From Salinirussus sp. (GTDB lineage Archaea; Halobacteriota; Halobacteria; Halobacteriales; Haloarculaceae), in the NCBI GenBank assembly GCA_028275005.1, contig JAQCNN010000267.1, positions 1 to 7,014 on the forward strand: 7,014 nucleotides of DNA. Direction: 5' to 3'. Each line of letters begins with the position of its first letter. Positions within the stretch are counted from its first letter, which is position 1. Both the position numbers and the translations under genes were made by a program. Shown piece after piece: positions 1 through 6,425 of this stretch. The notes beneath the pieces are model-generated. The model was not told the origin of the DNA. It ran no database searches and saw nothing but the letters and a program-made list of their open reading frames with translations.

Positions 1-1598
1 GGCAGGAGTTCGTCGACCTGCATCCGGGCGGCCTGCTTGCGGATGTCGATCCGCTCGTCGAACTCCGCTTTCACCTCCTCGACAAAGGCCGCCCGTTCCT
101 CGGGGTCCATCTCGGCCATCTCACCACCGAAGAGGGCGTGGACGGCGGCGTCCGGCCCCATCACCGAGATCTCCGCGGAGGGGAGCGCGAGCGTGGCGTC
201 GGCGCCGAAGGCCGGGCCACACATCGCGTAGATCCCCGCCCCGTAGGCCTTCCGGGTGATGACACAGAACTTCGGCACCTGGGCGTTCGAGGTGGCGTAG
301 ATGAACTTCCGGCCGCGCTGGAGCACCCCCTCGCGTTCGACCTTCGAGCCGACCATGAACCCCGGCGTGTCACAGAGATAGACCAGCGGAACCCCGTAGG
401 CATCACAGACCCAGACGAACTCCGCGGCCTTCTCCGCGGCGTCGGGGAAGATGGCGCCGCTTCGCTCTGTTGGCTGGTTTGCCACCAGACCCACCGGTCG
501 GCCGCCCATGTGTGCGAAGCCGGTGACCACCTCCGGGCCAAAGCGGGGTTTGAGCTCGAAAAACGAGCCCCGGTCGGCGAGGCGGGCGAGGACGTCGTGG
601 ACATCGTAGGCCGCGTTCGGCTCGTCGGGGATGACCGCGTCCAGCCCCTTCGGGTTGGCCTGCGGCGGGGCGGGCTCGCTCGCGGGCAGGTCGGCGGCGT
701 GGTTCTGTGGGAGGTAGGAGAGCAGGTCCCGCACCGCCTCGGCCGCGGCGTCCTCGTCGGGGACGACCAGGTCGGCACTGCCGCTCTCTGTTGCGTGGAC
801 CTCCGGGCCCCCGAGCTCCTGCATGTCGACGTCCTCGCCGATCATCGCGTTGACGATGCGAGGGGAGGCGATGGCCATCCCGGAGATATCCTCGACCATC
901 ACCAGGAAATCACAGAAGACCGGGGTGTACGCGGAGCCCGCGATGTCCGGGCCGTAGAGCACGCCGATCTGGGGGACCTGGCCGGAGTGGATACACTGGT
1001 TGAAAAACATCCGCCCGCCGCGGTAGCGGCCCATGTGGGTGGAGCCTTCCCCGCGCTCGTCGGCATCGAGCCGGGCGCCGGTGGAGTCGATCAGCCGGAG
1101 GATCGGGGCGCCGGCCTCCGCCGCACGTTCGGCCAGCCGGATCTCCTTCTCGACACCCATCTGGCCCAGCGAGCCAGCCTTTACCGTGTAGTCGTTCGCC
1201 GAGAAGAACACCCGGCGGCCGTCGATGTAACCGACACCCGTGAGCAGCCCGTCGGCGGCCAGGTCCTCCCCGTCGTGGCGGGCGAAGGTGCCGTCCTCGT
1301 AGGCGATCTCGTCGAAGATCAGGTCGAGCCGGTCGCGGACGAACAGTTTCCCCAGGTCCGTGACCTTCTGGTGGCCGCGCTCCGGGCCGCCCTCGAGGAT
1401 CGCCGCGACCTCCTCCCGGAGACGGTCCTCGCGGTCGGTGACGACCGCGCCGGCATCGTCCCAGTCGCCGTCGTCGGCCGCGACCCGGCCGCCCTCTCTG
1501 GGGACGACCTCGACCGGCCGGCCGAGGTGTTCGGCCACCGCCGTGGCGATGACCCGGGCTGTCTCCTCGTCCGGAGCCGTGTCGACACGGATCTCCAC
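1..1598 (-). CDS. Acyl-CoA carboxylase, carboxyltransferase (beta) subunit, C-terminus cut by window edge
   Basis: Carboxyltransferase subunit of a biotin-dependent acyl-CoA carboxylase (PccB/MmdA-like superfamily), which moves CO2 from carboxybiotin onto an acyl-CoA in the cytoplasm. I read 532 codons plus 2 nt with no stop; the stop lies left of base 1. Residues 1-70 form an acidic N-terminal extension. The N-terminal carboxyltransferase half follows: GKLFVRDRLDLIFDE at 83-97, NDYTVKAGS at 135-143, DSTGARLD at 171-178, YGPDIAGSAY at 215-224 and MAIASPRIV at 241-249. The C-terminal half carries ANQPTERSGAIFPDAAEKAA at 373-392, CDTPGFMVG at 409-417, AYGAGIYAMCGP at 451-462 and PSAEISVMGP at 473-482. 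From memory, haloarchaeal relatives run to about 580 residues, so roughly 50 are missing. The GTG at 1598 is chosen because the protein begins like its relatives and GAGGTG lies 9 nt upstream. In-frame GTGs at 1610 and 1730 are less likely, and an in-frame stop at 1734-1736 limits any extension. It lies 138 bp downstream of the ligase. The acyl substrate (propionyl, acetyl or another) is unknown. Confidence 0.93.
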   Translation of the reverse strand, partial: MEIRVDTAPDEETARVIATAVAEHLGRPVEVVPREGGRVAADDGDWDDAGAVVTDREDRLREEVAAILEGGPERGHQKVTDLGKLFVRDRLDLIFDEIAYEDGTFARHDGEDLAADGLLTGVGYIDGRRVFFSANDYTVKAGSLGQMGVEKEIRLAERAAEAGAPILRLIDSTGARLDADERGEGSTHMGRYRGGRMFFNQCIHSGQVPQIGVLYGPDIAGSAYTPVFCDFLVMVEDISGMAIASPRIVNAMIGEDVDMQELGGPEVHATESGSADLVVPDEDAAAEAVRDLLSYLPQNHAADLPASEPAPPQANPKGLDAVIPDEPNAAYDVHDVLARLADRGSFFELKPRFGPEVVTGFAHMGGRPVGLVANQPTERSGAIFPDAAEKAAEFVWVCDAYGVPLVYLCDTPGFMVGSKVEREGVLQRGRKFIYATSNAQVPKFCVITRKAYGAGIYAMCGPAFGADATLALPSAEISVMGPDAAVHALFGGEMAEMDPEERAAFVEEVKAEFDERIDIRKQAARMQVDELL

Positions 1599-1607
1599 GG
1601 CCGTCAG

Positions 1608-1613
1608 CACCTC
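1608..1613 (-). promoter_or_regulatory. Shine-Dalgarno site supporting the carboxyltransferase GTG start
   Basis: The minus strand reads GAGGTG here, matching the core complementary to the archaeal 16S rRNA 3' end, with 9 nt before the GTG at 1598-1596. This supports 1598 over the alternative GTG at 1610, which is part of the motif itself. An SD-led start also fits translation from a transcript that begins further upstream, perhaps shared with the ligase. The match is short, and in GC-rich DNA it could arise by chance. Confidence 0.5.
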
Positions 1614-1691
1614 GTGGCCGGGGTCGTGGTCCCGTGCCGGCCCACGGCGAGGGTGCTCCGGGAGTGCGTCCCGACGGGGCCCACTGTGTGG

Positions 1692-1708
1692 GTGAGATAC
1701 CCCCTCAC
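1692..1708. other. Small inverted repeat in the ligase-carboxyltransferase gap
   Basis: On the plus strand GTGAG (1692-1696) pairs with CTCAC (1704-1708) around a 7-nt loop. It sits in the 138-bp gap between the two minus-strand genes. No T-run follows on the minus strand, so it does not look like an archaeal terminator. A 5-bp stem is weak evidence of function. Confidence 0.2.
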
Positions 1709-1717
1709 GGTTGCCCC

Positions 1718-1734
1718 GCCTGTCGGGCACAGGC
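1718..1734. other. Inverted repeat just after the ligase stop codon
   Basis: GCCTGT (1718-1723) and ACAGGC (1729-1734) form a perfect 6-bp stem with a 5-nt loop, starting 2 nt after the ligase TGA (1739-1737). It could be a small 3' hairpin affecting transcript stability or partial termination before the carboxyltransferase. No T-rich tail follows, so I do not call it a terminator. Confidence 0.3.
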
Positions 1735-1736
1735 TA

Positions 1737-3395
1737 TCACAGCTGCTCCTCAGTGGGCTCTAGGGCACCCTCCAGTCGCTCCCCGATGTCGTTTTCGAGC
1801 TTGTAGCGCTGGACCTTCTGGGTCGCACTCCGGGGGAGTTCGTCGACGAAGAAGATCCGCCGGGGGTGGGCGTAGGTGGCGACGTGGTCGAGGCTGAACT
1901 CCCGGAGTTCGCGTTCGGAGACCTCCGCGCCCTTCTCAAGAACGGCGTAGGCCACCGGGGCCTCGCCTTTGACCTCGTGTGGGGCGGCGACGACCGCCGC
2001 CTCGGCTACCGCAGGGTGTTCGTAGAGGGCGTCCTCGACCTCGGCAGGGTAGATGTTCTCCCCGCCGGCGATGATCATGTCGTCGGCGCGGTCGACGACC
2101 CAGAAGTAGCCGTCCTCGTCGACCCGGGCGATATCCCTCGTGTGGAAGTAGCCCTCGTCGTCGAAGACCGCCCGGTTCTTCTCCGGCCGGTTGTAGTAGC
2201 CCTCGAAGACGTTCGGGCCACGGATGGCGATTTCACCCGTGACGGCGTCCTCGTCGTCGAAGTCGATCCCCTCGTCGGGGACCGGTTCGAGCTGGTCGGT
2301 CGTCACCCTCGTCTCGCCGGTGGCAGGGTCGACCAGCTTCAGTTCCACACAGTCGAGTGTCGGGCCGACCGAGCCCGCCGCCTTTGCCACGCCGTGGCCG
2401 GGCTCGATGGTGCCCGCGGGGGCCGTCTCGGTCATCCCCCAGCCCTCGGTCATCGGCACGTCCCAGGCCTCCATGATCGCCCGCCTCGTGGAGTCCGCAA
2501 GCGGCGCGGCCCCACAGAAGGCGTACTCGAGCGAGGAGACGTCGTAGTCGTCCTCGTTCTCGCGGTACTCCCGGAACATCTCCGTGAACAGCGCCGGAAC
2601 ACCCGCAAAGAAGGTGACCTCCTGCTCGCCAAAGTCCTCGAGCATCGCCGCGGCGTCGGGCTCGGCGTGAAAGACCATCTCGGCGCCGCTGTAGAGACAG
2701 GTCCCCATCATCCCGTTGAGCCCGTAGATGTGGAACAGTGGGAGGACGACCAGGAAGGTGTCCTCGGGGTCGACCGACAGCCCCCCCTTGTCCAGCGCCT
2801 CGATGGTCGACAGGAGGTTCTCGTGGGTCAACTCGACGCCCTTCGGTCGGCCGGTCGTGCCGCTGGTGTAGGGCTGGACGGCGACGTCGTCGAACGCCCG
2901 GTCGACGCCCGTGGCCTCGCGGTCGAACCCCTCGTCGACCCCCTCGATTGCCTCGACGTAGTCGACGACCCCCTCGCCCGAGCCGCCGGGGATGTACGTC
3001 GTTCCGATGCCGGTTGCTGCCGCAAGCTCCTCGGCCTCGTCGGCCAGCCAGACCGAGCCAAAGAGGACGTCGATGTTCGCGTCGTCGACGACGAACCCGA
3101 GCGTCTCGGGGTCCATCCGGAGGTTCAGCGGGACCGGGATCGCCCCCGCTCGCATCGCCCCGAAGTACACCTTCGGGAACCAGTCGGTCGTCGGGATGAA
3201 CAGCCCGACCCGCTCGCCGGGTTCGACACCCGTCTCGACGAGCAGGTTTGCCACCCGGTCGGCGGCGGCGTCGAGGTCGGTAAAGCTCGTCTCCTCGCCA
3301 CGGAAGCGGATCGCCGTCTTCTCCCCGTAGCGGTGTGCTGCCATCGCCGGCATATCTCCCGTGTGCGAGAGCGGTTGACCATCGTAGTACTCCAT
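1737..3395 (-). CDS. AMP-forming acyl-CoA ligase (acyl-CoA synthetase), ANL superfamily
   Basis: A 552-residue cytoplasmic enzyme of usual family length. It would activate a carboxylic acid with ATP to an acyl-adenylate and then transfer it to coenzyme A. The diagnostic ANL motifs appear in order: phosphate-binding loop YTSGTTGRPKG (176-186), PLFHIYGLN (219-227), GWGMTET (318-324), the ribose-binding Asp in TRD (419-421), hinge and C-terminal domain entry RADDMIIAGGENIYPAEVE (435-453), and the presumed adenylation lysine K527 in PRSATQKVQR. The position before that lysine is Gln where bacterial relatives usually have Gly. An acidic stretch around 368-386 looks like a haloarchaeal loop insertion. 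The ATG at 3395 starts MEYYDGQPLSHTGDMP, a normal N-terminus, with a short GAGG 3 nt upstream. The carboxyltransferase follows on the same strand and thiB is divergent. Fatty, branched-chain and aromatic acids are all possible substrates. Confidence 0.93.
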   Translation of the reverse strand: MEYYDGQPLSHTGDMPAMAAHRYGEKTAIRFRGEETSFTDLDAAADRVANLLVETGVEPGERVGLFIPTTDWFPKVYFGAMRAGAIPVPLNLRMDPETLGFVVDDANIDVLFGSVWLADEAEELAAATGIGTTYIPGGSGEGVVDYVEAIEGVDEGFDREATGVDRAFDDVAVQPYTSGTTGRPKGVELTHENLLSTIEALDKGGLSVDPEDTFLVVLPLFHIYGLNGMMGTCLYSGAEMVFHAEPDAAAMLEDFGEQEVTFFAGVPALFTEMFREYRENEDDYDVSSLEYAFCGAAPLADSTRRAIMEAWDVPMTEGWGMTETAPAGTIEPGHGVAKAAGSVGPTLDCVELKLVDPATGETRVTTDQLEPVPDEGIDFDDEDAVTGEIAIRGPNVFEGYYNRPEKNRAVFDDEGYFHTRDIARVDEDGYFWVVDRADDMIIAGGENIYPAEVEDALYEHPAVAEAAVVAAPHEVKGEAPVAYAVLEKGAEVSERELREFSLDHVATYAHPRRIFFVDELPRSATQKVQRYKLENDIGERLEGALEPTEEQL

Positions 3396-3420
3396 GCGCC
3401 TCTATGTGCGGCTCTCTCAC

Positions 3421-3430
3421 AAAAAATTAT
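3421..3430 (-). promoter_or_regulatory. Probable TATA-like promoter element of the acyl-CoA ligase gene
   Basis: The minus strand reads ATAATTTTTT here, inside an AT-rich patch that stands out from the GC-rich surroundings. It is centred about 30 nt upstream of the ligase ATG. With the usual archaeal TATA-to-start-site distance of about 25 nt, the transcript would have a leader of only a few bases. A second AT-rich stretch at 3438-3446 (minus TAGTAAATA) is an alternative. There is no clear BRE. Confidence 0.4.
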
Positions 3431-3507
3431 GCCTGTTATTTACTATCAAGGAGGGGGTCGGACAGAACAACTGTGCGAGGCGCGTCGGCGTCCCCGTTGC
3501 GGGTCGC

Positions 3508-3513
3508 TTATAA
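3508..3513 (+). promoter_or_regulatory. TATA box of the thiBPQ operon
   Basis: TTATAA is centred about 27 nt upstream of the A of the thiB ATG (3537). That is the expected position of an archaeal TATA box for a transcript starting at or very near the start codon, so the mRNA is probably leaderless; the lack of a Shine-Dalgarno motif just before the ATG agrees. I see no strong BRE upstream, only a short CCCG-TTG-CGGG inverted repeat at 3493-3503. Confidence 0.65.
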
Positions 3514-3532
3514 CCACTCCGTGTAACCACTC
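3511..3532 (+). repeat. Tandem 9-bp direct repeat overlapping the thiB promoter, candidate operator
   Basis: TAACCACTC occurs exactly at 3511-3519 and again at 3524-3532, with 4 nt (CGTG) between, giving a 13-bp period. The first copy shares the TAA of the TATA box and the second ends 4 nt before the thiB ATG, so a bound protein would cover the TATA box and the start site. This geometry suits a repressor. Archaeal thiamine genes are known to be controlled by ThiR (a DNA-binding domain joined to ThiN), which makes ThiR one candidate; I cannot compare this repeat with its recognised motif from the sequence alone. Confidence 0.45.
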
Positions 3533-3536
3533 AGTA

Positions 3537-4625
3537 ATGAGACGACGGACCTTCCTGCGGGCGGCCGGTGCGGGGTCGCTCGCCGCGCTCGCGGGCTGTG
3601 CGGCGACACCGGCCGGCGACGGGACCACGCGTGTATCGCGCGAGACGATCGACGGGACACCGAGTGGCACGCTCCGTGTGGCGACCTACGAGTCGTTCAC
3701 CGGCGAGGGGGCCGCCGGCACCTACCTGAAGTCGGCGTTCGAGGAGGAGTACCCGGGTGTCACCGTCGAGTTCACCACGCCGTCGAACGGCGTCAACCAG
3801 TATATCCAGCGCAAGCAGTCGGACGCGTCGGTCGACGCGGACCTGTACGTCGGGGTCAACACGGACGAACTCGTCCGCGCGGACGGACAGCTCGAGGAGC
3901 CGCTGTTCATGCGGAGTCGGGACGTCCTCGACCGGGCCGACGCGGTCAAGTCCGACCTCGAGATCGACCCGGAGGGGCGAGCCGTGCCGTACGACACGGG
4001 CTACATCAGCCTGGTCTACGACGAGAGCGCAATCGAGGCGCCCGAGACCTTCGACGACCTGCTCGACCCCACCTACGAGGATGCGCTCATCACCCAGAAC
4101 GCACAACAATCGGACCCGGGGCAGGCGTTTCTGCTGTGGACGATCGACGCGAAGGGGGAAGACGGCTACCTCGACTACTGGGAGTCGCTGGTCGACAACG
4201 GGGTCACCATCCTCGACGACTGGCAGCCGGCCTACAACGCCTACACGAACGAGGAGGCCCCGATGGTGGTCTCCTACTCGACCGACCAGGTGTTCTACGG
4301 CGCCGACGCGGACCTGACCCGCCACCAGGTCGGGTTCATCGAGGACCAGGGGTACGCCAACCCGGAGACGATGGCCCGGTTTGCCGACACCGACCGGCCC
4401 GCGCTGGCGCGGCTATTCATGGACTTCGTCCTCCAGCCCGACCACCAGGGGCAGGTCGCCGAGCGAAACGTCCAGTTCCCGGCAGTTACCGACGCACAGC
4501 TCGACGAGACGTTCTCGGAGCTGGCACAGGAGCCGCCGGAGGCGGTCACGTTCACCTACGACCAGCTGCAGGGGAACGTCGACGAGTGGACGGAGGCGTG
4601 GGCCCGCCGAGTCGTCGGAAGCTGA
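3537..4625 (+). CDS. thiB: Thiamine ABC transporter substrate-binding lipoprotein (ThiB-like)
   Basis: A 362-residue extracellular binding protein that would capture thiamine or a close relative and deliver it to the permease. The N-terminus MRRRTFLRAAGAGSLAALAGC has a twin-arginine motif (RRTFL, 3-7), a hydrophobic stretch and a lipobox LAGC with Cys21, so it is probably Tat-exported and lipid-anchored. The mature part matches E. coli ThiB from memory at several places: TLRVATYESF (45-54), VPYDTGYISLVYD (150-162), DPGQAFLLW (193-201), WQPAYNAY (229-236), VVSYSTD (244-250), NVQFPAV (311-317) and the C-terminal WTEAWARRV (351-359). The aromatic residues in the WQPAY and SYST segments fall where ThiB contacts its ligand. 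The same frame is open far upstream, but those starts would bury the signal peptide; the ATG at 3537 fits both the signal and the TATA box. It is followed after 6 bp by the permease. Another heterocyclic or metal-chelate ligand is less likely. Confidence 0.85.
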   Translation: MRRRTFLRAAGAGSLAALAGCAATPAGDGTTRVSRETIDGTPSGTLRVATYESFTGEGAAGTYLKSAFEEEYPGVTVEFTTPSNGVNQYIQRKQSDASVDADLYVGVNTDELVRADGQLEEPLFMRSRDVLDRADAVKSDLEIDPEGRAVPYDTGYISLVYDESAIEAPETFDDLLDPTYEDALITQNAQQSDPGQAFLLWTIDAKGEDGYLDYWESLVDNGVTILDDWQPAYNAYTNEEAPMVVSYSTDQVFYGADADLTRHQVGFIEDQGYANPETMARFADTDRPALARLFMDFVLQPDHQGQVAERNVQFPAVTDAQLDETFSELAQEPPEAVTFTYDQLQGNVDEWTEAWARRVVGS

Positions 4626-4631
4626 GCGCGG

Positions 4632-6425
4632 ATGACACCCAGCAGGTGGGCCGAACGGGCGGCACTGCCCGTGGCGGTCGCGGGGACGCTCCTGGTCATC
4701 GCGGTTGTCTTCTACTACCCCGTCGCGACCGTCTTCAGCGAGGCGGTGGTCGACGCCGGCCGCCTCACGCTCGACCCGCTGCTGTCGGTGCTCGGGGACC
4801 CGTTCTACACCGGCGTCGCTCACCACCTCTTTGTCGACCCGGCCGGCGTTCCCGCCGGCGTCTTGGCGTGGGTCGACGCCGGCGCCCCGTCGGTCGGAGG
4901 CGGGCTCTTTGGCTTTACCGCCTACCAGGCGGCGCTCTCGATGCTGGCAAGCGTCGCCCTCGGGCTCCCTGGCGCGTACATACTCGCCCGCTACGACTTT
5001 CGCGGCCGCGAGACGGTGCGCTCGCTGACCATCGTCCCGTTCGTGCTCCCGTCGATCCTGGTCGCGGTCGGCTTCCTGGCCATGTTCGGCCGGACGGGCG
5101 CGCTCAACGGCCTGCTCGGGGCCGTCGGCCTCGGCCCGGTCGAGGTGGTCTTTAGTCTCGAGGCGATCGTCATCGCACACGCCTTCTACAACGCCCCGCT
5201 GGTGATACGGCTGGTCGCGACCGCCTGGGAGTCGGTCGACCGCCGGCAGGTCGAGAGCGCCCGCGCGATGGGTGCGTCACCGCTGCGGGCGTTTCTCGAC
5301 GTCGTCGTTCCGGTCATCCGTCCCGCACTGCTGACGGCCGCGCTGCTGACGTTCGTGTTCACGTTTCTGTCCTTTCCGATCGTGTTGGCCCTTGGCGGGC
5401 TCGAACTGGCGACCGTGGAGGTGTGGGTCTACGCCCGCGTGCAGGCACTGGACCTGAGCGAGGCGGCCACACTCGCAACCCTCGAGACACTCGTCTCGCT
5501 GGTGTTGATGTATCTCTACCTCCGGTACGAGGGGCGCCAGCGCGCGACGACCGGTGGCGGCCGGCCACTGCCGCGAAGACCGCTCACGACCGGGTGGGCG
5601 ACCCTCCGGAGCCCCGTTCGGCTCGCGCTGGCCGGCTACGGTGTCGTCGCCGCCGTCGTCTTTCTCGGGCCGCTGGTCAGCCTGCTCCTGGAGAGTGTCA
5701 CCGCACCCGACGGCTCACTCACCACCGCCTACTACGAGTTCCTGCTGGCCCAGCAGGCCTCGACGGCCGCCGGGACGGCCAGACCGCTGCCGGCGGTCCT
5801 CAACTCGCTGGTCTACGGCGCCGGGACGCTCCTGCTCGCGGTCCCGATGGGGGTCGTCGTCGCCGTCGTGGCGACCCGCGGGGGACGGGGGTCGCGGCTG
5901 GCCGAGGCAGTGTTGAGCGCACCGCTCGCGGTCAGTGGGATCGTCGTCGGTCTGGGACTGCTCCAGACGGTCGTCTTCGGGACGGTGCTGTTTGGCTACC
6001 GGCTGACCGCGGCCGGCCCGGTGGCGGTCGTCTGTGCCCACGCCGCCGCGGCCTACCCGTTCGTGACGCGCAACGTCGCGCCCGCGCTTGGCGGGCTCGA
6101 CTCGCGGTACCACGACGCCGCCCGCTCGCTGGGGGCGAGCCGGCTTCGGGCGCTGCTCGACGTCGAGCTCCGGCTGGTCGCGGCCGCCGTCCTCGCGGGG
6201 GCGGCCTTTGCCTTCGCGATCAGCGTCGGCGAGTTCGATTCGACGGTCTTACTCGCCGAGGGGACCGACAGCTACACCATGCCGGTCGCGCTCGAACGCT
6301 ACGTCGGGAACCGCTCGCTCGGCCCCAACCTGGGGCCGGCGACCGCGATGGGGACGGTCCTGCTCGCGGTCACCGGCCTGAGTTTCGTCGCGATCGACCG
6401 CCTGGGTGGACGGTGGGAGCCGTGA
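4632..6425 (+). CDS. thiP: Thiamine ABC transporter permease, fused double-domain (ThiP-like)
   Basis: A 597-residue membrane protein holding two permease domains in one chain, as in ThiP and FbpB-type importers. I count about 12 likely membrane segments, near 11-34, 97-118, 130-152, 173-198, 222-255, 281-298, 330-354, 387-414, 425-455, 459-483, 512-536 and 568-588. Each half has the cytoplasmic EAA loop that docks on the ATPase: ESARAMGASPLRAFLDVVVP (208-227) and DAARSLGASRLRALLDVELR (495-514). A basic linker (about 301-330, rich in Arg and Gly) joins the halves. It is somewhat longer than E. coli ThiP (536), partly from an extra periplasm-facing loop around 40-95. The ATG lies 6 bp after the thiB stop, and the stop overlaps the ATPase start, so the three genes are probably one transcript. 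The family call is firm; the thiamine assignment rests on thiB. Confidence 0.85.
   Translation: MTPSRWAERAALPVAVAGTLLVIAVVFYYPVATVFSEAVVDAGRLTLDPLLSVLGDPFYTGVAHHLFVDPAGVPAGVLAWVDAGAPSVGGGLFGFTAYQAALSMLASVALGLPGAYILARYDFRGRETVRSLTIVPFVLPSILVAVGFLAMFGRTGALNGLLGAVGLGPVEVVFSLEAIVIAHAFYNAPLVIRLVATAWESVDRRQVESARAMGASPLRAFLDVVVPVIRPALLTAALLTFVFTFLSFPIVLALGGLELATVEVWVYARVQALDLSEAATLATLETLVSLVLMYLYLRYEGRQRATTGGGRPLPRRPLTTGWATLRSPVRLALAGYGVVAAVVFLGPLVSLLLESVTAPDGSLTTAYYEFLLAQQASTAAGTARPLPAVLNSLVYGAGTLLLAVPMGVVVAVVATRGGRGSRLAEAVLSAPLAVSGIVVGLGLLQTVVFGTVLFGYRLTAAGPVAVVCAHAAAAYPFVTRNVAPALGGLDSRYHDAARSLGASRLRALLDVELRLVAAAVLAGAAFAFAISVGEFDSTVLLAEGTDSYTMPVALERYVGNRSLGPNLGPATAMGTVLLAVTGLSFVAIDRLGGRWEP

Noticed and set aside
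2781..2787. Run of seven C (and another at 6631-6637) as possible frameshift sites.
   Set aside because: The ligase and the ATPase both keep one frame with continuous family motifs on either side, so there is no sign of a frameshift.
2233..3420. A 395-codon minus-strand frame overlapping the ligase.
   Set aside because: It is an Arg/Gly-rich out-of-frame shadow of the ligase with no motifs; the ligase frame carries all the ANL motifs.
3448..3526. Strong SD-like AAGGAGGGGG at 3448-3457 followed by a 17-codon GTG frame (3473-3526), a possible leader peptide before thiB.
   Set aside because: The spacing from the SD to the GTG is about 16 nt, too long, and the frame runs through the thiB TATA box, so it would not be on the thiB transcript.
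3396..3536. A thiamine pyrophosphate riboswitch upstream of thiB.
   Set aside because: The probable transcript starts at or near the ATG, leaving no room for a leader RNA, and I see no THI-box-like sequence.
3429..3539. In-frame upstream ATG at 3429 as an alternative thiB start.
   Set aside because: It would put 36 residues before the twin-arginine signal and start upstream of the clear TATA box at 3508.
4842..4859. Perfect 7-bp inverted repeat GCCGGCG-TTCC-CGCCGGC.
   Set aside because: It lies inside thiP and encodes an Ala-Gly-Val-Pro-Ala-Gly-Val stretch; GC-only stems are expected by chance at this base composition.
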